A stretch of DNA of 64,000 nt from the NCBI GenBank assembly GCA_023391285.1, contig JAEWBF010000034.1, forward strand, positions 36,904 through 100,903, read 5' to 3'. The notes below the pieces were generated by a model. That model saw nothing but the letters and a program-made list of their open reading frames with translations, ran no database searches and had not been told where the DNA came from. Shown one piece after another: positions 44,103-52,796 of this stretch (within the stretch, counting starts at the first letter, position 1; each line of letters opens with the position of its first letter). This DNA comes from Verrucomicrobiota bacterium (GTDB lineage: Bacteria > Verrucomicrobiota > Verrucomicrobiia > Opitutales > Opitutaceae). The position numbers were made by a program, and so were the translations under genes.

Positions 44103-44723
44103 TCACGAGGCTTGGTAGCGGCGGCGTTCCGCGAGTGGGATGCGCCGGAGACGCCAGCGTTGATGGCTCCCGACAATGAAACCCGCGCAGCGCGGGGCGC
44201 CGCAGCGGCACGGATGCAGGTGCCATTCGCGGAAAGGAAAACCGTAGTCGTAGGTGAGTTCCTCGCCCTCGGCGATATCACGCCGCGCGATGATCCAGAC
44301 GCGTCCGCGGATGATCTCCGTGCGGCAATTCGGTTTGCAGGAGTGGTTGATAAACCGGGCGACGCTGCCGCCTTTGCGGCCGTCCAGATCGTAGCGCTGG
44401 TTAAGCACGAAGAAATAGACGGAGTCATCGCCGCCGCGCCGCTGTCGCTCGAGCCGCTGCGCTTCACGTCGGAAGGTTTCCGCTTTGGTGATGCGCTCGC
44501 CGGTGTATTCCAGGATGCGCGTCCCGTCGGGGATGGCGCGGCGGGCGAAAACGCCCCGGCCATGAATCGCGGAACGGCGATGGATCACCCAATGGGCGTC
44601 GGACGCGCTGGGATTTGTTTGTTTTTCAGGAAGGGAGGGAGAGAGGGGGGACAAGGACTCATAGAATCCTTCACGATGGCGGAATGACAAGAGGGGTGCA
44701 GTTGCAGCCACTGCCGCCGTCAT
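44103..44723 (-). CDS. SET-domain protein lysine methyltransferase with post-SET zinc motif
   Basis: A 206-residue protein. After a 50-residue N-terminal region, the SET domain shows all hallmark motifs: SAIHGRGVFARRAIPDGTRI, ILEYTGERI, ARFINHSCKPNCRTEII (the pseudoknot NHSC) and EGEELTYDYGF. It ends with a post-SET CxCx4C motif (CRCGAPRC). These indicate a SAM-dependent lysine methyltransferase of eukaryotic type; the target protein is unknown. The start ATG 44723 overlaps the stop of the upstream YqaJ-type nuclease gene by four bases (ATGA), indicating coupled translation. It converges with the GH43-CBM6 gene. Confidence 0.87.
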   Translation of the reverse strand: MTAAVAATAPLLSFRHREGFYESLSPLSPSLPEKQTNPSASDAHWVIHRRSAIHGRGVFARRAIPDGTRILEYTGERITKAETFRREAQRLERQRRGGDDSVYFFVLNQRYDLDGRKGGSVARFINHSCKPNCRTEIIRGRVWIIARRDIAEGEELTYDYGFPFREWHLHPCRCGAPRCAGFIVGSHQRWRLRRIPLAERRRYQAS

Positions 44724-45301
44724 CGGACGGCGTGGTGGGAGAAGCGTTTCCAGAAAGCTTCTTCGGCGGCGAGGAGACGTTCGATGTAGGCATCGTCGCG
44801 GCAGATTTCGAGGCGGAGGGGAAGGTGCGGCGGAGAGTAGCACCAGTAGTCGATCGACGGCAGCCCGGTGACTGCGAGGATGTGTTGCAGTTGGGCCATG
44901 TGGTGGGGTGGGGGACGGCCGCGAGAGGAGGCGCGCTGGTAGGACGCGAGCCCGCATTTGATTTCGACGACGCGTCCGCCATCGGTCGAAAGACCGTCGA
45001 GGCTCGCGCGCTGCCATGGACGCGCGAGACTCTGCACGCACGTGGGGTGCGCGGTGATTTGGAGTGCGGCGCAGTAGTGCGCGCGCGCCGCGCGCTCGAG
45101 AGCGGCGCCCTGCTCACGCGTGAAGTTTCGCGAGTAGTCCTGCGGCGGCTGTTGTTTTTCGAACAGAAGGCGTTCGGCGCTCTTCGCGGGCTTGATCCCG
45201 AGGATCGTGGCTGCATCCGAAGAACCAATACCGTTTCGCCGCCACTCCCACCAGGCGATCGTGCGTTCGGTGAGAGGGACGATTTCGTAAGCGCGCGGCA
45301 T
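44720..45301 (-). CDS. YqaJ-type (lambda exonuclease-like) PD-(D/E)xK nuclease
   Basis: A 193-residue protein resembling YqaJ viral recombinase and lambda exonuclease. The N-terminus has WWEWRRNGIGSSDAATILGI (the R..GIGxSDA signature). A central helix has EQGAALERAARAHY. The nuclease core has RASLDGLS (Asp metal ligand) and VVEIKCGL (the E-x-K). Such enzymes digest double-stranded DNA 5' to 3' or cut DNA ends. No RecT/Erf annealase or phage gene is nearby. The start ATG 45301 fits the family; its stop overlaps the SET gene by four bases. The partner suggests a chromosomal two-gene unit rather than a phage remnant. Confidence 0.82.
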   Translation of the reverse strand: MPRAYEIVPLTERTIAWWEWRRNGIGSSDAATILGIKPAKSAERLLFEKQQPPQDYSRNFTREQGAALERAARAHYCAALQITAHPTCVQSLARPWQRASLDGLSTDGGRVVEIKCGLASYQRASSRGRPPPHHMAQLQHILAVTGLPSIDYWCYSPPHLPLRLEICRDDAYIERLLAAEEAFWKRFSHHAVR

Positions 45302-45481
45302 GGAGCGAAACGGATGGCGGGAGCATTGTCGCGATACGGGGGGCTGGAGCAATGGATAAGGTTCCGCCCCCATGCGCCGGCTGGCGGTTTTACGTAAGAC
45401 CAAACAATTGACGCACGGCGTCGCGGATACTCAGATATCTGACGATCTAACCACTGACCGTCTGCGAAGTGACGACCCAGG

Positions 45482-46015
45482 ATGAGCAAACAGGCAAAAC
45501 GTAGATCTCCTCGCGAGGCCGGCGGTGCTGACGCGAATACGCCGTTACACCACGCGCCCATCTCGCTTTTTCGCCGGCTCTATCAGATCGCGACGACCGC
45601 CTCGGCTGAGGTGGTCGCGGCGGAGGATTTGATCCCGCTCGAATATGGCGTGCTGCTCCGGCTTCATGCCAACCCGGGCGTCGATCAGAACACCCTCGCG
45701 AACTTGCTCGCACTGGATCGCACCACGACCAGCTCGGTCGTTTTCAAACTCGAGCAGCGAGGGTTGATCGAACGCGGCATCAATGGTGCTGACCGTCGCG
45801 CGCGCACGTTGCACCTCACGGCGAAAGGTGAAGCCATTCGCGCCCGACTTCGGCCGGCCACGGCCGCGGCGCAGGAACGCATCTGGTCCGTGCTGAGCGC
45901 TTCCGAGCGCAAACAGGTCATCGCGATGCTCCTCCGAGTGCTCGAGGCCAATCGCGATTACATGCGCCTGGGCGCAGGCCGCCGCAAACGCTCGAGAAGC
46001 AAATCTCCGACTTAG
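45482..46015 (+). CDS. MarR-family transcriptional regulator
   Basis: A 177-residue winged-helix regulator with the MarR pattern: LIPLEYGVLLRLHANPGVDQ, NTLANLLALDRTTTSSVVFK (recognition helix), LEQRGLIERGINGADRRART (wing) and LHLTAKGEAIRARLRPA. It lies 29 bases ahead of tctC, in the same direction, so it probably senses a ligand (possibly an aromatic or carboxylate) and controls the transporter genes. Start ATG 45482. The 180-base gap to the divergent YqaJ gene holds the likely promoter; no clear palindrome was fixed there. Confidence 0.9.
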   Translation: MSKQAKRRSPREAGGADANTPLHHAPISLFRRLYQIATTASAEVVAAEDLIPLEYGVLLRLHANPGVDQNTLANLLALDRTTTSSVVFKLEQRGLIERGINGADRRARTLHLTAKGEAIRARLRPATAAAQERIWSVLSASERKQVIAMLLRVLEANRDYMRLGAGRRKRSRSKSPT

Positions 46016-46044
46016 GAAACCGCCTCGCTCAACTCGTGAACCCG

Positions 46045-47025
46045 ATGCGCGCAACGCCCCTCATTGTAATCGCGTTGGCTGCCGCCGTTGTTGGGGGCAC
46101 GATGCTCCTCAAGAGAGAAGCGCCCGATGCGCTCTGGCCCCGGAAAACGGTCACGCTGCTCGTTCCCTTCGGCGCCGGATCGGGTCTCGATTTGAGCGCG
46201 CGGTTGTTCGCCGAGGGGCTCGAGAAAACGTGGGGACAACCGGTGATCGTGGACAACCGTCCTGGTGGCGGCGACGGCATTCTCGGCTTCTCGATATTTG
46301 CCGCGCGCAAGGACGACCACACGCTGCTGTTCACGGCGTCCGGGCCGATCACGATGGATGCGCTTATTCGCGATGATCTTTCTTTCGATGCGCGCACGGA
46401 CATCGTTCCGATCGCATCTGTCGCGCAGCCCACGATCGTGATCGCCGCATCGTCGACGCTGCCGGTTACGTCGCTCAGCGAGCTGAAGGCGTTGGTGCGG
46501 GAGCGTCCGGGAACGTATTTCTGGAGCGGCATCGGGCAGCTCGGGAGCTTCTTCGAAGCGTTCTTGAAGTTGGAAAAACTCGAGATGAACCGCGTGCATT
46601 ATCGGACCACGCCGGAAGCGGTTCAGGATCTCGCCGCCGGGCGGTTGCATATCTGGATGTCTTCCATCGCGACGGTCGACGCGCCTTTGCGAGCTGGCAG
46701 CGTGCGTATTCTTGCCGTTACGAATTCGAGCCGGTCAGGGGCGATCCCGAACGTGGAGACGGTGAGTGAAGCGGGATTTCCGAATCTTATGTTTGATGGG
46801 AACTGGGGCTTTTACGGCTGGCGCGACATGCCGGATGTGTTACGGCGAAAAATCGCGGAAGATGTCCGCCAGGTCGCGGGCGATCCCGAGCTGGCTGCAC
46901 GCATGACCTCGCTGGGGTTAACCGTCGCGCCGAGCACGCCGGATGAGTTGGCGAAGCAGTTGGACCAACAACGGGCTCAGTTTGGAAGCGTCATCGAGAT
47001 ATTGGGGCTGAAACCAACGAAGTAG
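46045..47025 (+). CDS. tctC: Tripartite tricarboxylate transporter substrate-binding protein (Bug/TctC)
   Basis: A 326-residue periplasmic solute-binding protein. It has an N-terminal hydrophobic segment (LIVIALAAAVVGGTMLL), then the Bug-family pattern PRKTVTLLVPFGAGSGLDLSARLFA, VIVDNRPGGGDGILGFSIFA, IASVAQPTIVIAAS, WSGIGQLGSFFEAFLK and LAAGRLHIWMSS. It delivers a carboxylate to TctAB. ATG 46045 is taken; a GTG three codons earlier is possible. Normally tctC sits next to tctB; here a repeat element and a methyltransferase gene intervene. Confidence 0.92.
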   Translation: MRATPLIVIALAAAVVGGTMLLKREAPDALWPRKTVTLLVPFGAGSGLDLSARLFAEGLEKTWGQPVIVDNRPGGGDGILGFSIFAARKDDHTLLFTASGPITMDALIRDDLSFDARTDIVPIASVAQPTIVIAASSTLPVTSLSELKALVRERPGTYFWSGIGQLGSFFEAFLKLEKLEMNRVHYRTTPEAVQDLAAGRLHIWMSSIATVDAPLRAGSVRILAVTNSSRSGAIPNVETVSEAGFPNLMFDGNWGFYGWRDMPDVLRRKIAEDVRQVAGDPELAARMTSLGLTVAPSTPDELAKQLDQQRAQFGSVIEILGLKPTK

Positions 47026-47055
47026 ACACATTTAGAATATAGCTGCGGTCGTTTG

Positions 47056-47153
47056 TTCTATCATTCTGAGCGAAGGATAAACCCAGTGTGCAGTGTGGGA
47101 CGGCTGCCAGCATCGAAACTCAAACTGGATTCTTCGCTTCGCTCAGAATGACA
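47056..47153 (+). repeat. Palindromic ~100-bp intergenic repeat, copy 1
   Basis: The left arm TTCTATCATTCTGAGCGAAG at 47056-47075 is roughly the reverse complement of the right arm ending TCGCTCAGAATGACA (47127-47153). The interior shares GCGGCTGCC-like and CTCAAA.TGGATTCTTCG stretches with the copy at 49981-50082. Similarity extends 20 bases outside on the left. Confidence 0.8.
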
Positions 47154-47218
47154 AAGGAACTTCGAACGCCGGAGGAGCAGCGACTACGGTCCCACTGAAT
47201 ACTCTCTGCCAGATTCCC

Positions 47219-48007
47219 ATGTATATCTTGGACAACGCAGCGATCCAGACGCGCGAGCGACTCAGTGCGCTCTCCGCCGTCTTCGATCCGGGGACGATTC
47301 GGCATCTGGAGGAGCGCGGATTGAGTCGAGGTTGGAACTGCCTCGAGGTCGGAGGTGGCGGCGGAACCATTGTGCGATGGCTCGCGGAAAAAGTCGGACC
47401 GACCGGTTCGATCCTGGCGACCGACCTGAATACCCGATTGCTGGATGACCTTGCGCGGGCGAATGTGGAAGTTCGGCGCCACGATATTTGTGCGGATCCG
47501 TTGCCGGAAGCGGCTTTCGATCTGGCTCACGCGCGTTTGGTGTTGGAGCACGTGGCGGACAAGCAAGGCGCTTTGCGCCGAATGGCCGCAACGATCAAGC
47601 CGGGGGGATGGATCGTGATCGAAGACTTCGAGGTTCCTCCGTTGCACGAAGCATCCGAGCACGAAGTTTACCCGGAGGTCATCCGGGTGATGCGCGACGT
47701 GCTTCACGCCGCGGTCGCTGATTCCCGCTTTGGTCGCTCGTTGGGGGCGCGTCTGCGTGAACTCGGTTTTGACGAAGTGAATATGGAAGGCCGTCTCTTC
47801 GTTTGGCGAAGCGGCAGTGCCGGCGCTTCCTTGATGCGGTTGAACTGTGAGCAACTGCGGCCCGCCATTCTCGCGACGGGGCAGATTACGGAAGCCGAGT
47901 TCGAGGCTGATCTGAAACGACTGGATGATCCGACATTTGATTTTGCTTCGCCCATTTTGTGGGCGGCGTGGGGGCGCAAGGTGGATCGGAGAGCTTGGAC
48001 TCCGTAG
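47219..48007 (+). CDS. Class I SAM-dependent methyltransferase (UbiE/arsM-like fold)
   Basis: A 262-residue methyltransferase. Motif I is WNCLEVGGGGGTIVRWLAEKVG, the ribose-binding acidic residue is in ILATDLNTRLLDDL, and motif II/III are FDLAHARLVLEHVADKQ and IKPGGWIVIEDFEV. The C-terminal half is a helical lid. The substrate cannot be assigned. It starts at ATG 47219, after repeat copy 1, and ends 4 bases before tctB, so it is probably co-transcribed with tctBA. Its position inside a tripartite transporter locus is unusual. Confidence 0.88.
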   Translation: MYILDNAAIQTRERLSALSAVFDPGTIRHLEERGLSRGWNCLEVGGGGGTIVRWLAEKVGPTGSILATDLNTRLLDDLARANVEVRRHDICADPLPEAAFDLAHARLVLEHVADKQGALRRMAATIKPGGWIVIEDFEVPPLHEASEHEVYPEVIRVMRDVLHAAVADSRFGRSLGARLRELGFDEVNMEGRLFVWRSGSAGASLMRLNCEQLRPAILATGQITEAEFEADLKRLDDPTFDFASPILWAAWGRKVDRRAWTP

Positions 48008-48011
48008 TCCC

Positions 48012-48452
48012 ATGAAACAGGTCCTTTCGAGTCGCGACGTTTGGGCAGGGATTCCATGGGTCGCGCTCGGGGCGCTCGGGTTTTATTTTTCTCGAACGGG
48101 TGCGTCCGTCGATCCGGCGGGAAATCTTTTTCCGCGCGTGATCGGCATCGGCCTGATCGTGGTGGGAATGGTGATCACGCTTCGCGGCGTGTTTGTTCGC
48201 GGTGAATCCTTGGCGGCGTTTTCGATTCGATCGTGCGCAGCGATCACGGGCGGCGTGTTGGGGTTTGCGTTGTTGATCGAGCGCGCGGGGCTCGGGCTGG
48301 CGGTGATCGCGGCCGTGCTGATTTCATCGCTTGGATTTCGCGGATCGCGGTTTGGAGCGGGGCTTATTTTTGGCGTTGGTCTGGCGGCTGCGACTTACGT
48401 GTTGTTTGTCGGTCTTCTTGGTCAGCCGATCAAACTCGTGCCGGGTTTTTGA
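48012..48452 (+). CDS. tctB: Tripartite tricarboxylate transporter small membrane subunit TctB
   Basis: A 146-residue protein with four hydrophobic helices and the TctB pattern: ASVDPAGNLFPRVIGIGLIV near the first loop, SIRSCAAITGGVLGFALLIE, LISSLGFRGSRF and a C-terminal helix. Together with TctA it forms the membrane part of a proton- or sodium-driven carboxylate importer. It starts 4 bases after the methyltransferase stop and ends one base before the tctA ATG, so translation is coupled. Confidence 0.9.
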   Translation: MKQVLSSRDVWAGIPWVALGALGFYFSRTGASVDPAGNLFPRVIGIGLIVVGMVITLRGVFVRGESLAAFSIRSCAAITGGVLGFALLIERAGLGLAVIAAVLISSLGFRGSRFGAGLIFGVGLAAATYVLFVGLLGQPIKLVPGF

Positions 48453-48453
48453 G

Positions 48454-49944
48454 ATGGGCGCATTGAATCAATTCGCGCTCGGTTTTCAGACGGCGCTCCA
48501 GCCGGAGAATCTGCTTTTCTGTTTCATCGGCGTTCTGATCGGCACTTTGATCGGCGTGTTGCCCGGTATTGGGCCGGCGTCGTCGATCGCGTTGCTGCTG
48601 CCGTTTACCTTTTCTCTCTCGCCCACGTCGGCGCTCATCATGCTCGCGGGGATTTACTACGGATCGCAATACGGCGGGTCCACCACGGCGATACTCGTGA
48701 ATCTGCCCGGTGAAGCCAGTGCGGCGGTGACGGGGATCGATGGGCATGCGATGGCTCGGCAGGGTCGGGCGGCGCTGGCTTTGGCGCTGGCGGCGATCGC
48801 GTCGTTTATTGCGGGAACGATCGGGACGTTGCTGATCGCGACGCTCGCGGGGCCGCTCGCGCGCGTGGCGGCGAATTTTCAGGCGGCGGATTATGTGGGT
48901 TTGATGATTTGCGGGTTGGTTGCCGCGGTTGTGCTGGCGCAAGGATCGCTCTTGAAGGCGATCGCCATGGTCTTGGTGGGACTTTTTCTCGGAACGATCG
49001 GCACAAGTGTGGTGACGGCCGAAACGCGATTCACGATGGGCGTTCCCGAGCTGATCGATGGCATCGGTTTTGTCCCCCTGGCGATCGGATTGCTCGGATT
49101 GAGTGAGATCATCGATGCGCTCGCGTCGCCGCAGGATCGCACGTTGGTGGCGAACCGAGGCCAGGCGCGTATGAGGAGTGGGGAAGCGCGGCGGTCGTGG
49201 ATGGCGATCTTTCGCGGCACCGCCTTGGGAGCGGCATTTGGAGCGCTGCCGGGTGGGGGGCCGGTGATCTCGTCATTCGCAGCCTACGCTTTGGAGAAGA
49301 AGCTTTCGCGTGTGGCGCCGCGCGTGGGCTCGGGAGCGGTCGAAGGAGTCGCGGGGCCGGAGGCGGCCAACAACGCGGCGGCACAGACGTCGTTTATTCC
49401 TCTGCTCACGCTGGGCCTGCCGGCGAATCCCGTGATGGCGATGTTCATTGGAGCATTGATCATTCACGGGATTCAGCCCGGGCCTGACATCATCGTGAAA
49501 CAGCCCGCGCTTTTCTGGGGACTGATTGCGAGCATGTGGATCGGCAATGCGATGCTGCTTGTTTTGAACCTCCCCCTGGTGGGTTTGTGGGCGAAGCTGC
49601 TGCAGGTTCCGCAGCGCTTCCTCTTTCCGGGGACCGTCGTGCTTTCCTGCGTCGGCGTTTATTCGCTCAATCACAATTCAGTCGAGTTGCTGGTGATGGC
49701 GGCGTTTGGCCTGGTGGGTTTTCTGCTGCGTCGGTTGGCGTTCGACCCGACTCCGCTCCTGCTCGGCTTTGTGCTGAGCGGACCGATGGAGGAGAATATT
49801 CATCGCGCGCTCGTATTTGCCGGGGGCGATCCGACGACATTTCTGCGCCATCCGATCGGCGCGAGTCTCCTCGCGATCTCTGCCATTCTACTGGCGATCG
49901 CTTCGCTGCCCTATCTGAGGCGGATTCGAGGCGGGCAGCGGTGA
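48454..49944 (+). CDS. tctA: Tripartite tricarboxylate transporter large membrane subunit TctA
   Basis: A 496-residue protein with about 12 hydrophobic helices and the TctA signature GVLPGIGPASSIALLLPFTF near the N-terminus. Also present are YYGSQYGGSTTAILVNLPGE, a second copy of the motif AFGALPGGGPVISSFAAYALEK, and VEGVAGPEAANNAAAQTSFIPLLTLGLP. It transports the substrate captured by TctC. Start ATG 48454 lies one base past the tctB stop. Repeat copy 2 follows 36 bases after its stop and could end the transcript. Confidence 0.93.
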   Translation: MGALNQFALGFQTALQPENLLFCFIGVLIGTLIGVLPGIGPASSIALLLPFTFSLSPTSALIMLAGIYYGSQYGGSTTAILVNLPGEASAAVTGIDGHAMARQGRAALALALAAIASFIAGTIGTLLIATLAGPLARVAANFQAADYVGLMICGLVAAVVLAQGSLLKAIAMVLVGLFLGTIGTSVVTAETRFTMGVPELIDGIGFVPLAIGLLGLSEIIDALASPQDRTLVANRGQARMRSGEARRSWMAIFRGTALGAAFGALPGGGPVISSFAAYALEKKLSRVAPRVGSGAVEGVAGPEAANNAAAQTSFIPLLTLGLPANPVMAMFIGALIIHGIQPGPDIIVKQPALFWGLIASMWIGNAMLLVLNLPLVGLWAKLLQVPQRFLFPGTVVLSCVGVYSLNHNSVELLVMAAFGLVGFLLRRLAFDPTPLLLGFVLSGPMEENIHRALVFAGGDPTTFLRHPIGASLLAISAILLAIASLPYLRRIRGGQR

Positions 49945-49980
49945 TCTCGAGAGTGTAGAAGATATGGCTGTAGCCACTTG

Positions 49981-50082
49981 TTCTGTCATTGTGAGCTAGG
50001 CGAAGAATCCAATGTGGGATGCGATGCGGCTGCCGGCACCGGAGCTCAAAATGGATTCTTCGCTTCGCTCAGAATGACAGAA
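49981..50082 (+). repeat. Palindromic ~100-bp intergenic repeat, copy 2
   Basis: 30-bp terminal inverted repeats at 49981-50010 and 50053-50082 match at 27 of 30 positions. The same orientation and interior as copy 1 (47056-47153). The long palindrome could fold into a cruciform or transcript hairpin after tctA. Confidence 0.85.
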
Positions 50083-50115
50083 GAGAATTTCTAAGGTTAT
50101 TTCTGGGACACCATA

Positions 50116-52668
50116 CTAGAACCGATACGTCAGCGCGGCGCGGTAGCTGCGGCCGAGGATGGGGCGGGCGAGGTAGTAGCGGGCGCCGGCGTCGCCGCTT
50201 TGGAATTGGCCGGAGCGCGGATTGCCTTCGGTGAGACCGATCGAGTTGTCGATGTTGTCGATGTTGGCGTGCAGCGTGAGCTGGCTGTTGATTTCGTAGC
50301 GAAGCGCGGCGTTGAACACGTAATAGCTCGGAAGCTCCACGCTGTTGGCGGCATCGGCGTAGCGGTCGCTGTAGTATTCGATCGGGAACTGAATGCGCAG
50401 TCGTGTGCCGAGGAGATTGAAGCCCGGGACGACGCGGAAACTGATTTCGGGCACGCGCAGCAGTTGATTGCCGGTGAAGTCGAACGGCACGGGCTGGCCG
50501 TTGACGTTTTGCGTGATGCGGAAATCACCGAACTCAGCGCGTTGGAAAGTGGCGGTCGCGGAGACGTCGAACCACGGCGCGGGGCGAATGTTGCCCTCGA
50601 TCTCGACACCGTCGGTTTCGGTTTTGATGAACACGGTGCGCATCGTGAAGCCGCCGGTGTTGGGATCGAATACGGTGTCGGTGAACGAGAAGTTGTCGAA
50701 CGTGGTGCGGAATGCCGTGACAAAGACGCTGAACGGCTGGCTCACGTATTTGTAGCCGACTTCGTAGAGGTCGGTTTTTTGGGTGACGGGCGTGGCGTTG
50801 GGATTTGTGATGAAGCTGCCGACGCTCGGAAGACGGAAGGTCGGGGTGTAGCGCGCGAAGAGGCCGCTGTCGGGCGTGAATTGCCAATCGGCGCCGACAG
50901 TCCAGCTCGCGCGGCTGAAACGGCGGTCATACGGGTCGAAAACACCGGTGCCGGAGAGAACGTTGGAGGTTGAAGGCGTGCCGAGGTTGACGCCGGCGAA
51001 ACGTTCGGTGCGGCCATCGGTTTCGATCTGTTCCCAACGAACGCCGGCATCGATGCGCAGCTTGGGGGTGACCTGCCATTCGTCGGAGAGGTAGAAGGCG
51101 GTGGTGAGCGAGTCGCCGAGTCCGTTGGCGAAATTGGAGCCGTGGCGGAAAATGCCGTTGTCGGTGACGGTGCCGACGACCGCGCCGGCGTCGTCGACAG
51201 CGACGAGATCGAGGAGGCGGGCGTTGTCGCGGACGTCGGTGAAGAGCGTGGCGCGGAGGTCGCGAAACGTTTCGTCGAGGGCGGCGAGATAGAAGCCGAG
51301 GGCGATGTCGTGGGTCTGTTCGCCGAAGGAGAATTTCTTCATCAGGCGCAGATCGTTGAGGATTTCGTCGAGCTCGACGCCGATGCGGATGGCGGTGCCA
51401 TCGAGGACGAGGCCGGTGCCGTTTTGGTTGGTGGGATTGAAGGTGACGTTGGGTGTGGTCGCGTAGCGGAACTGGACGTCGGTCGCCGTGGGAAAAGCGG
51501 CGAGCGCGCCGGCGCGCAATTGATTCAGGCGGGTCGTGCCGGCCGTGAGGTTGTTGGGAAAGAAGTTTTCGCGTTTCGTGTCGGAGGTGCGGTAGCGGAA
51601 GCGGTTTTCGAGCTTCCAGTCGCCGGGCAGCGGGAGTTCGAGGTTGGCGGTGATTTGGGTGAGCTTCACGTGGGTGCCGCTTTCGACGTCGATGATTTGC
51701 GGACCACCGGGCGTTTGCACAGCGACGCGTCGCGTTTCGGGGCCGACGACGGTGCCGAAGTTGGGGTCGAACCCCGGGACGCCGGTCGGATCTCCATCGC
51801 TGTCGAAGGTGAGCGGGATCGGCAGGTAGAAGATCACGTGGTCGTCGAAATGTTTGATGTTGGCGTCGAAACGGCCGCCGTTTGGCAAATCGCGGCCGAG
51901 TGAGGCACGCAGCTGGTATCCGTCGTTGGCGCGGAAGCCCGGATCGCGGATGCCGTCGCTGATGCGCCAGAAGCCGCCGATGCCGTAGCGCCAGGGGCCG
52001 GCGGGACCGCCAAACCAGGCGTCGACGCGGTGGTGATTGAAGTCGCCGATCTCGTATTTTACGACGCCTTCCGGAGTGTCCCCGCCGCGGCGTGTAACGA
52101 AATTTACGATACCGCCGGGAGCGTTGGAGGCGAAGACGGAGGCGGGGCCGCCGCGAACGACTTCGAGACGCTGGATGGTTTCGTCGAGGCGGAAGGATTG
52201 GTCGGCGTTGAGCCAGCCGAGTCCGCCGTCGTGTTGGATGGGCAGGCCGTCTTCTTGAAGAGAAACGGTGGAAAATCCGTCGGCGGGAATACCGCGCGCG
52301 CGGATGTTGTTACTCGCTTCGCCGCCGGATGCTTCGATCCAGAAGCCTGGGACGGCTTTCAAAGCTTCCGCGACGCCGATCGGCGCCTGCAGGCGAAGTT
52401 GTTCGGCGGATACATCGGTGAGAGCGTAGCTGGTTTCCGCCTTGGTGCGGAACTCGGTGCCGGCTCGGCCGGTGACGACGTAGTTGTCGAGGCGAACGAT
52501 GTCGTCGGTGGTTTCGCGTTGGGTGCTGGGTGGAGCGGCCTCGGCGGCGAGAGCAGGAGTTGCGGCGACGAGGCCGAGGAGCGCGGAGATCAGGGAAGTT
52601 CGAAGGCGGCAAGAGCGATGATGGGAAGGGGAACGTTGCGAGGCGGGTGCGGGGCAGCGGTGTGTCAT
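50116..52668 (-). CDS. TonB-dependent outer-membrane receptor
   Basis: An 850-residue outer-membrane importer. A signal peptide (SLISALLGLVAATPALA) precedes a short region with VRLDNYVVTGRAG, a TonB-box-like start. The plug domain has GVAEALKAVPGFWIEASGGE, NNIRARGIPADGFSTVSLQE and IQRLEVVRGGPASVFASNAPG. A 22-strand barrel ends with YRAALTYRF, the aromatic terminus recognised by BAM. The ligand is unknown. It converges with the tctA transcript, with repeat copy 2 between. Start ATG 52668; GTGTGTTGG direct repeats lie immediately upstream. Confidence 0.92.
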   Translation of the reverse strand: MTHRCPAPASQRSPSHHRSCRLRTSLISALLGLVAATPALAAEAAPPSTQRETTDDIVRLDNYVVTGRAGTEFRTKAETSYALTDVSAEQLRLQAPIGVAEALKAVPGFWIEASGGEASNNIRARGIPADGFSTVSLQEDGLPIQHDGGLGWLNADQSFRLDETIQRLEVVRGGPASVFASNAPGGIVNFVTRRGGDTPEGVVKYEIGDFNHHRVDAWFGGPAGPWRYGIGGFWRISDGIRDPGFRANDGYQLRASLGRDLPNGGRFDANIKHFDDHVIFYLPIPLTFDSDGDPTGVPGFDPNFGTVVGPETRRVAVQTPGGPQIIDVESGTHVKLTQITANLELPLPGDWKLENRFRYRTSDTKRENFFPNNLTAGTTRLNQLRAGALAAFPTATDVQFRYATTPNVTFNPTNQNGTGLVLDGTAIRIGVELDEILNDLRLMKKFSFGEQTHDIALGFYLAALDETFRDLRATLFTDVRDNARLLDLVAVDDAGAVVGTVTDNGIFRHGSNFANGLGDSLTTAFYLSDEWQVTPKLRIDAGVRWEQIETDGRTERFAGVNLGTPSTSNVLSGTGVFDPYDRRFSRASWTVGADWQFTPDSGLFARYTPTFRLPSVGSFITNPNATPVTQKTDLYEVGYKYVSQPFSVFVTAFRTTFDNFSFTDTVFDPNTGGFTMRTVFIKTETDGVEIEGNIRPAPWFDVSATATFQRAEFGDFRITQNVNGQPVPFDFTGNQLLRVPEISFRVVPGFNLLGTRLRIQFPIEYYSDRYADAANSVELPSYYVFNAALRYEINSQLTLHANIDNIDNSIGLTEGNPRSGQFQSGDAGARYYLARPILGRSYRAALTYRF

Positions 52669-52796
52669 GTGTGTGTTGGGTGTGTGTTGGGTTTTGTCCG
52701 GACGTAGGCCGCTGGCGGAGCAGAAGGAGCGGACGTGTTATTGTTAGCGCGTTCGCACCCGCTTGGGCATCGTCGCCCTTGCGTGATCGCGAACGG

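Noticed and set aside
44103..45301. Prophage remnant around the YqaJ nuclease
   Set aside because: No integrase, annealase, structural or lysis gene is nearby, and base composition matches the surroundings.
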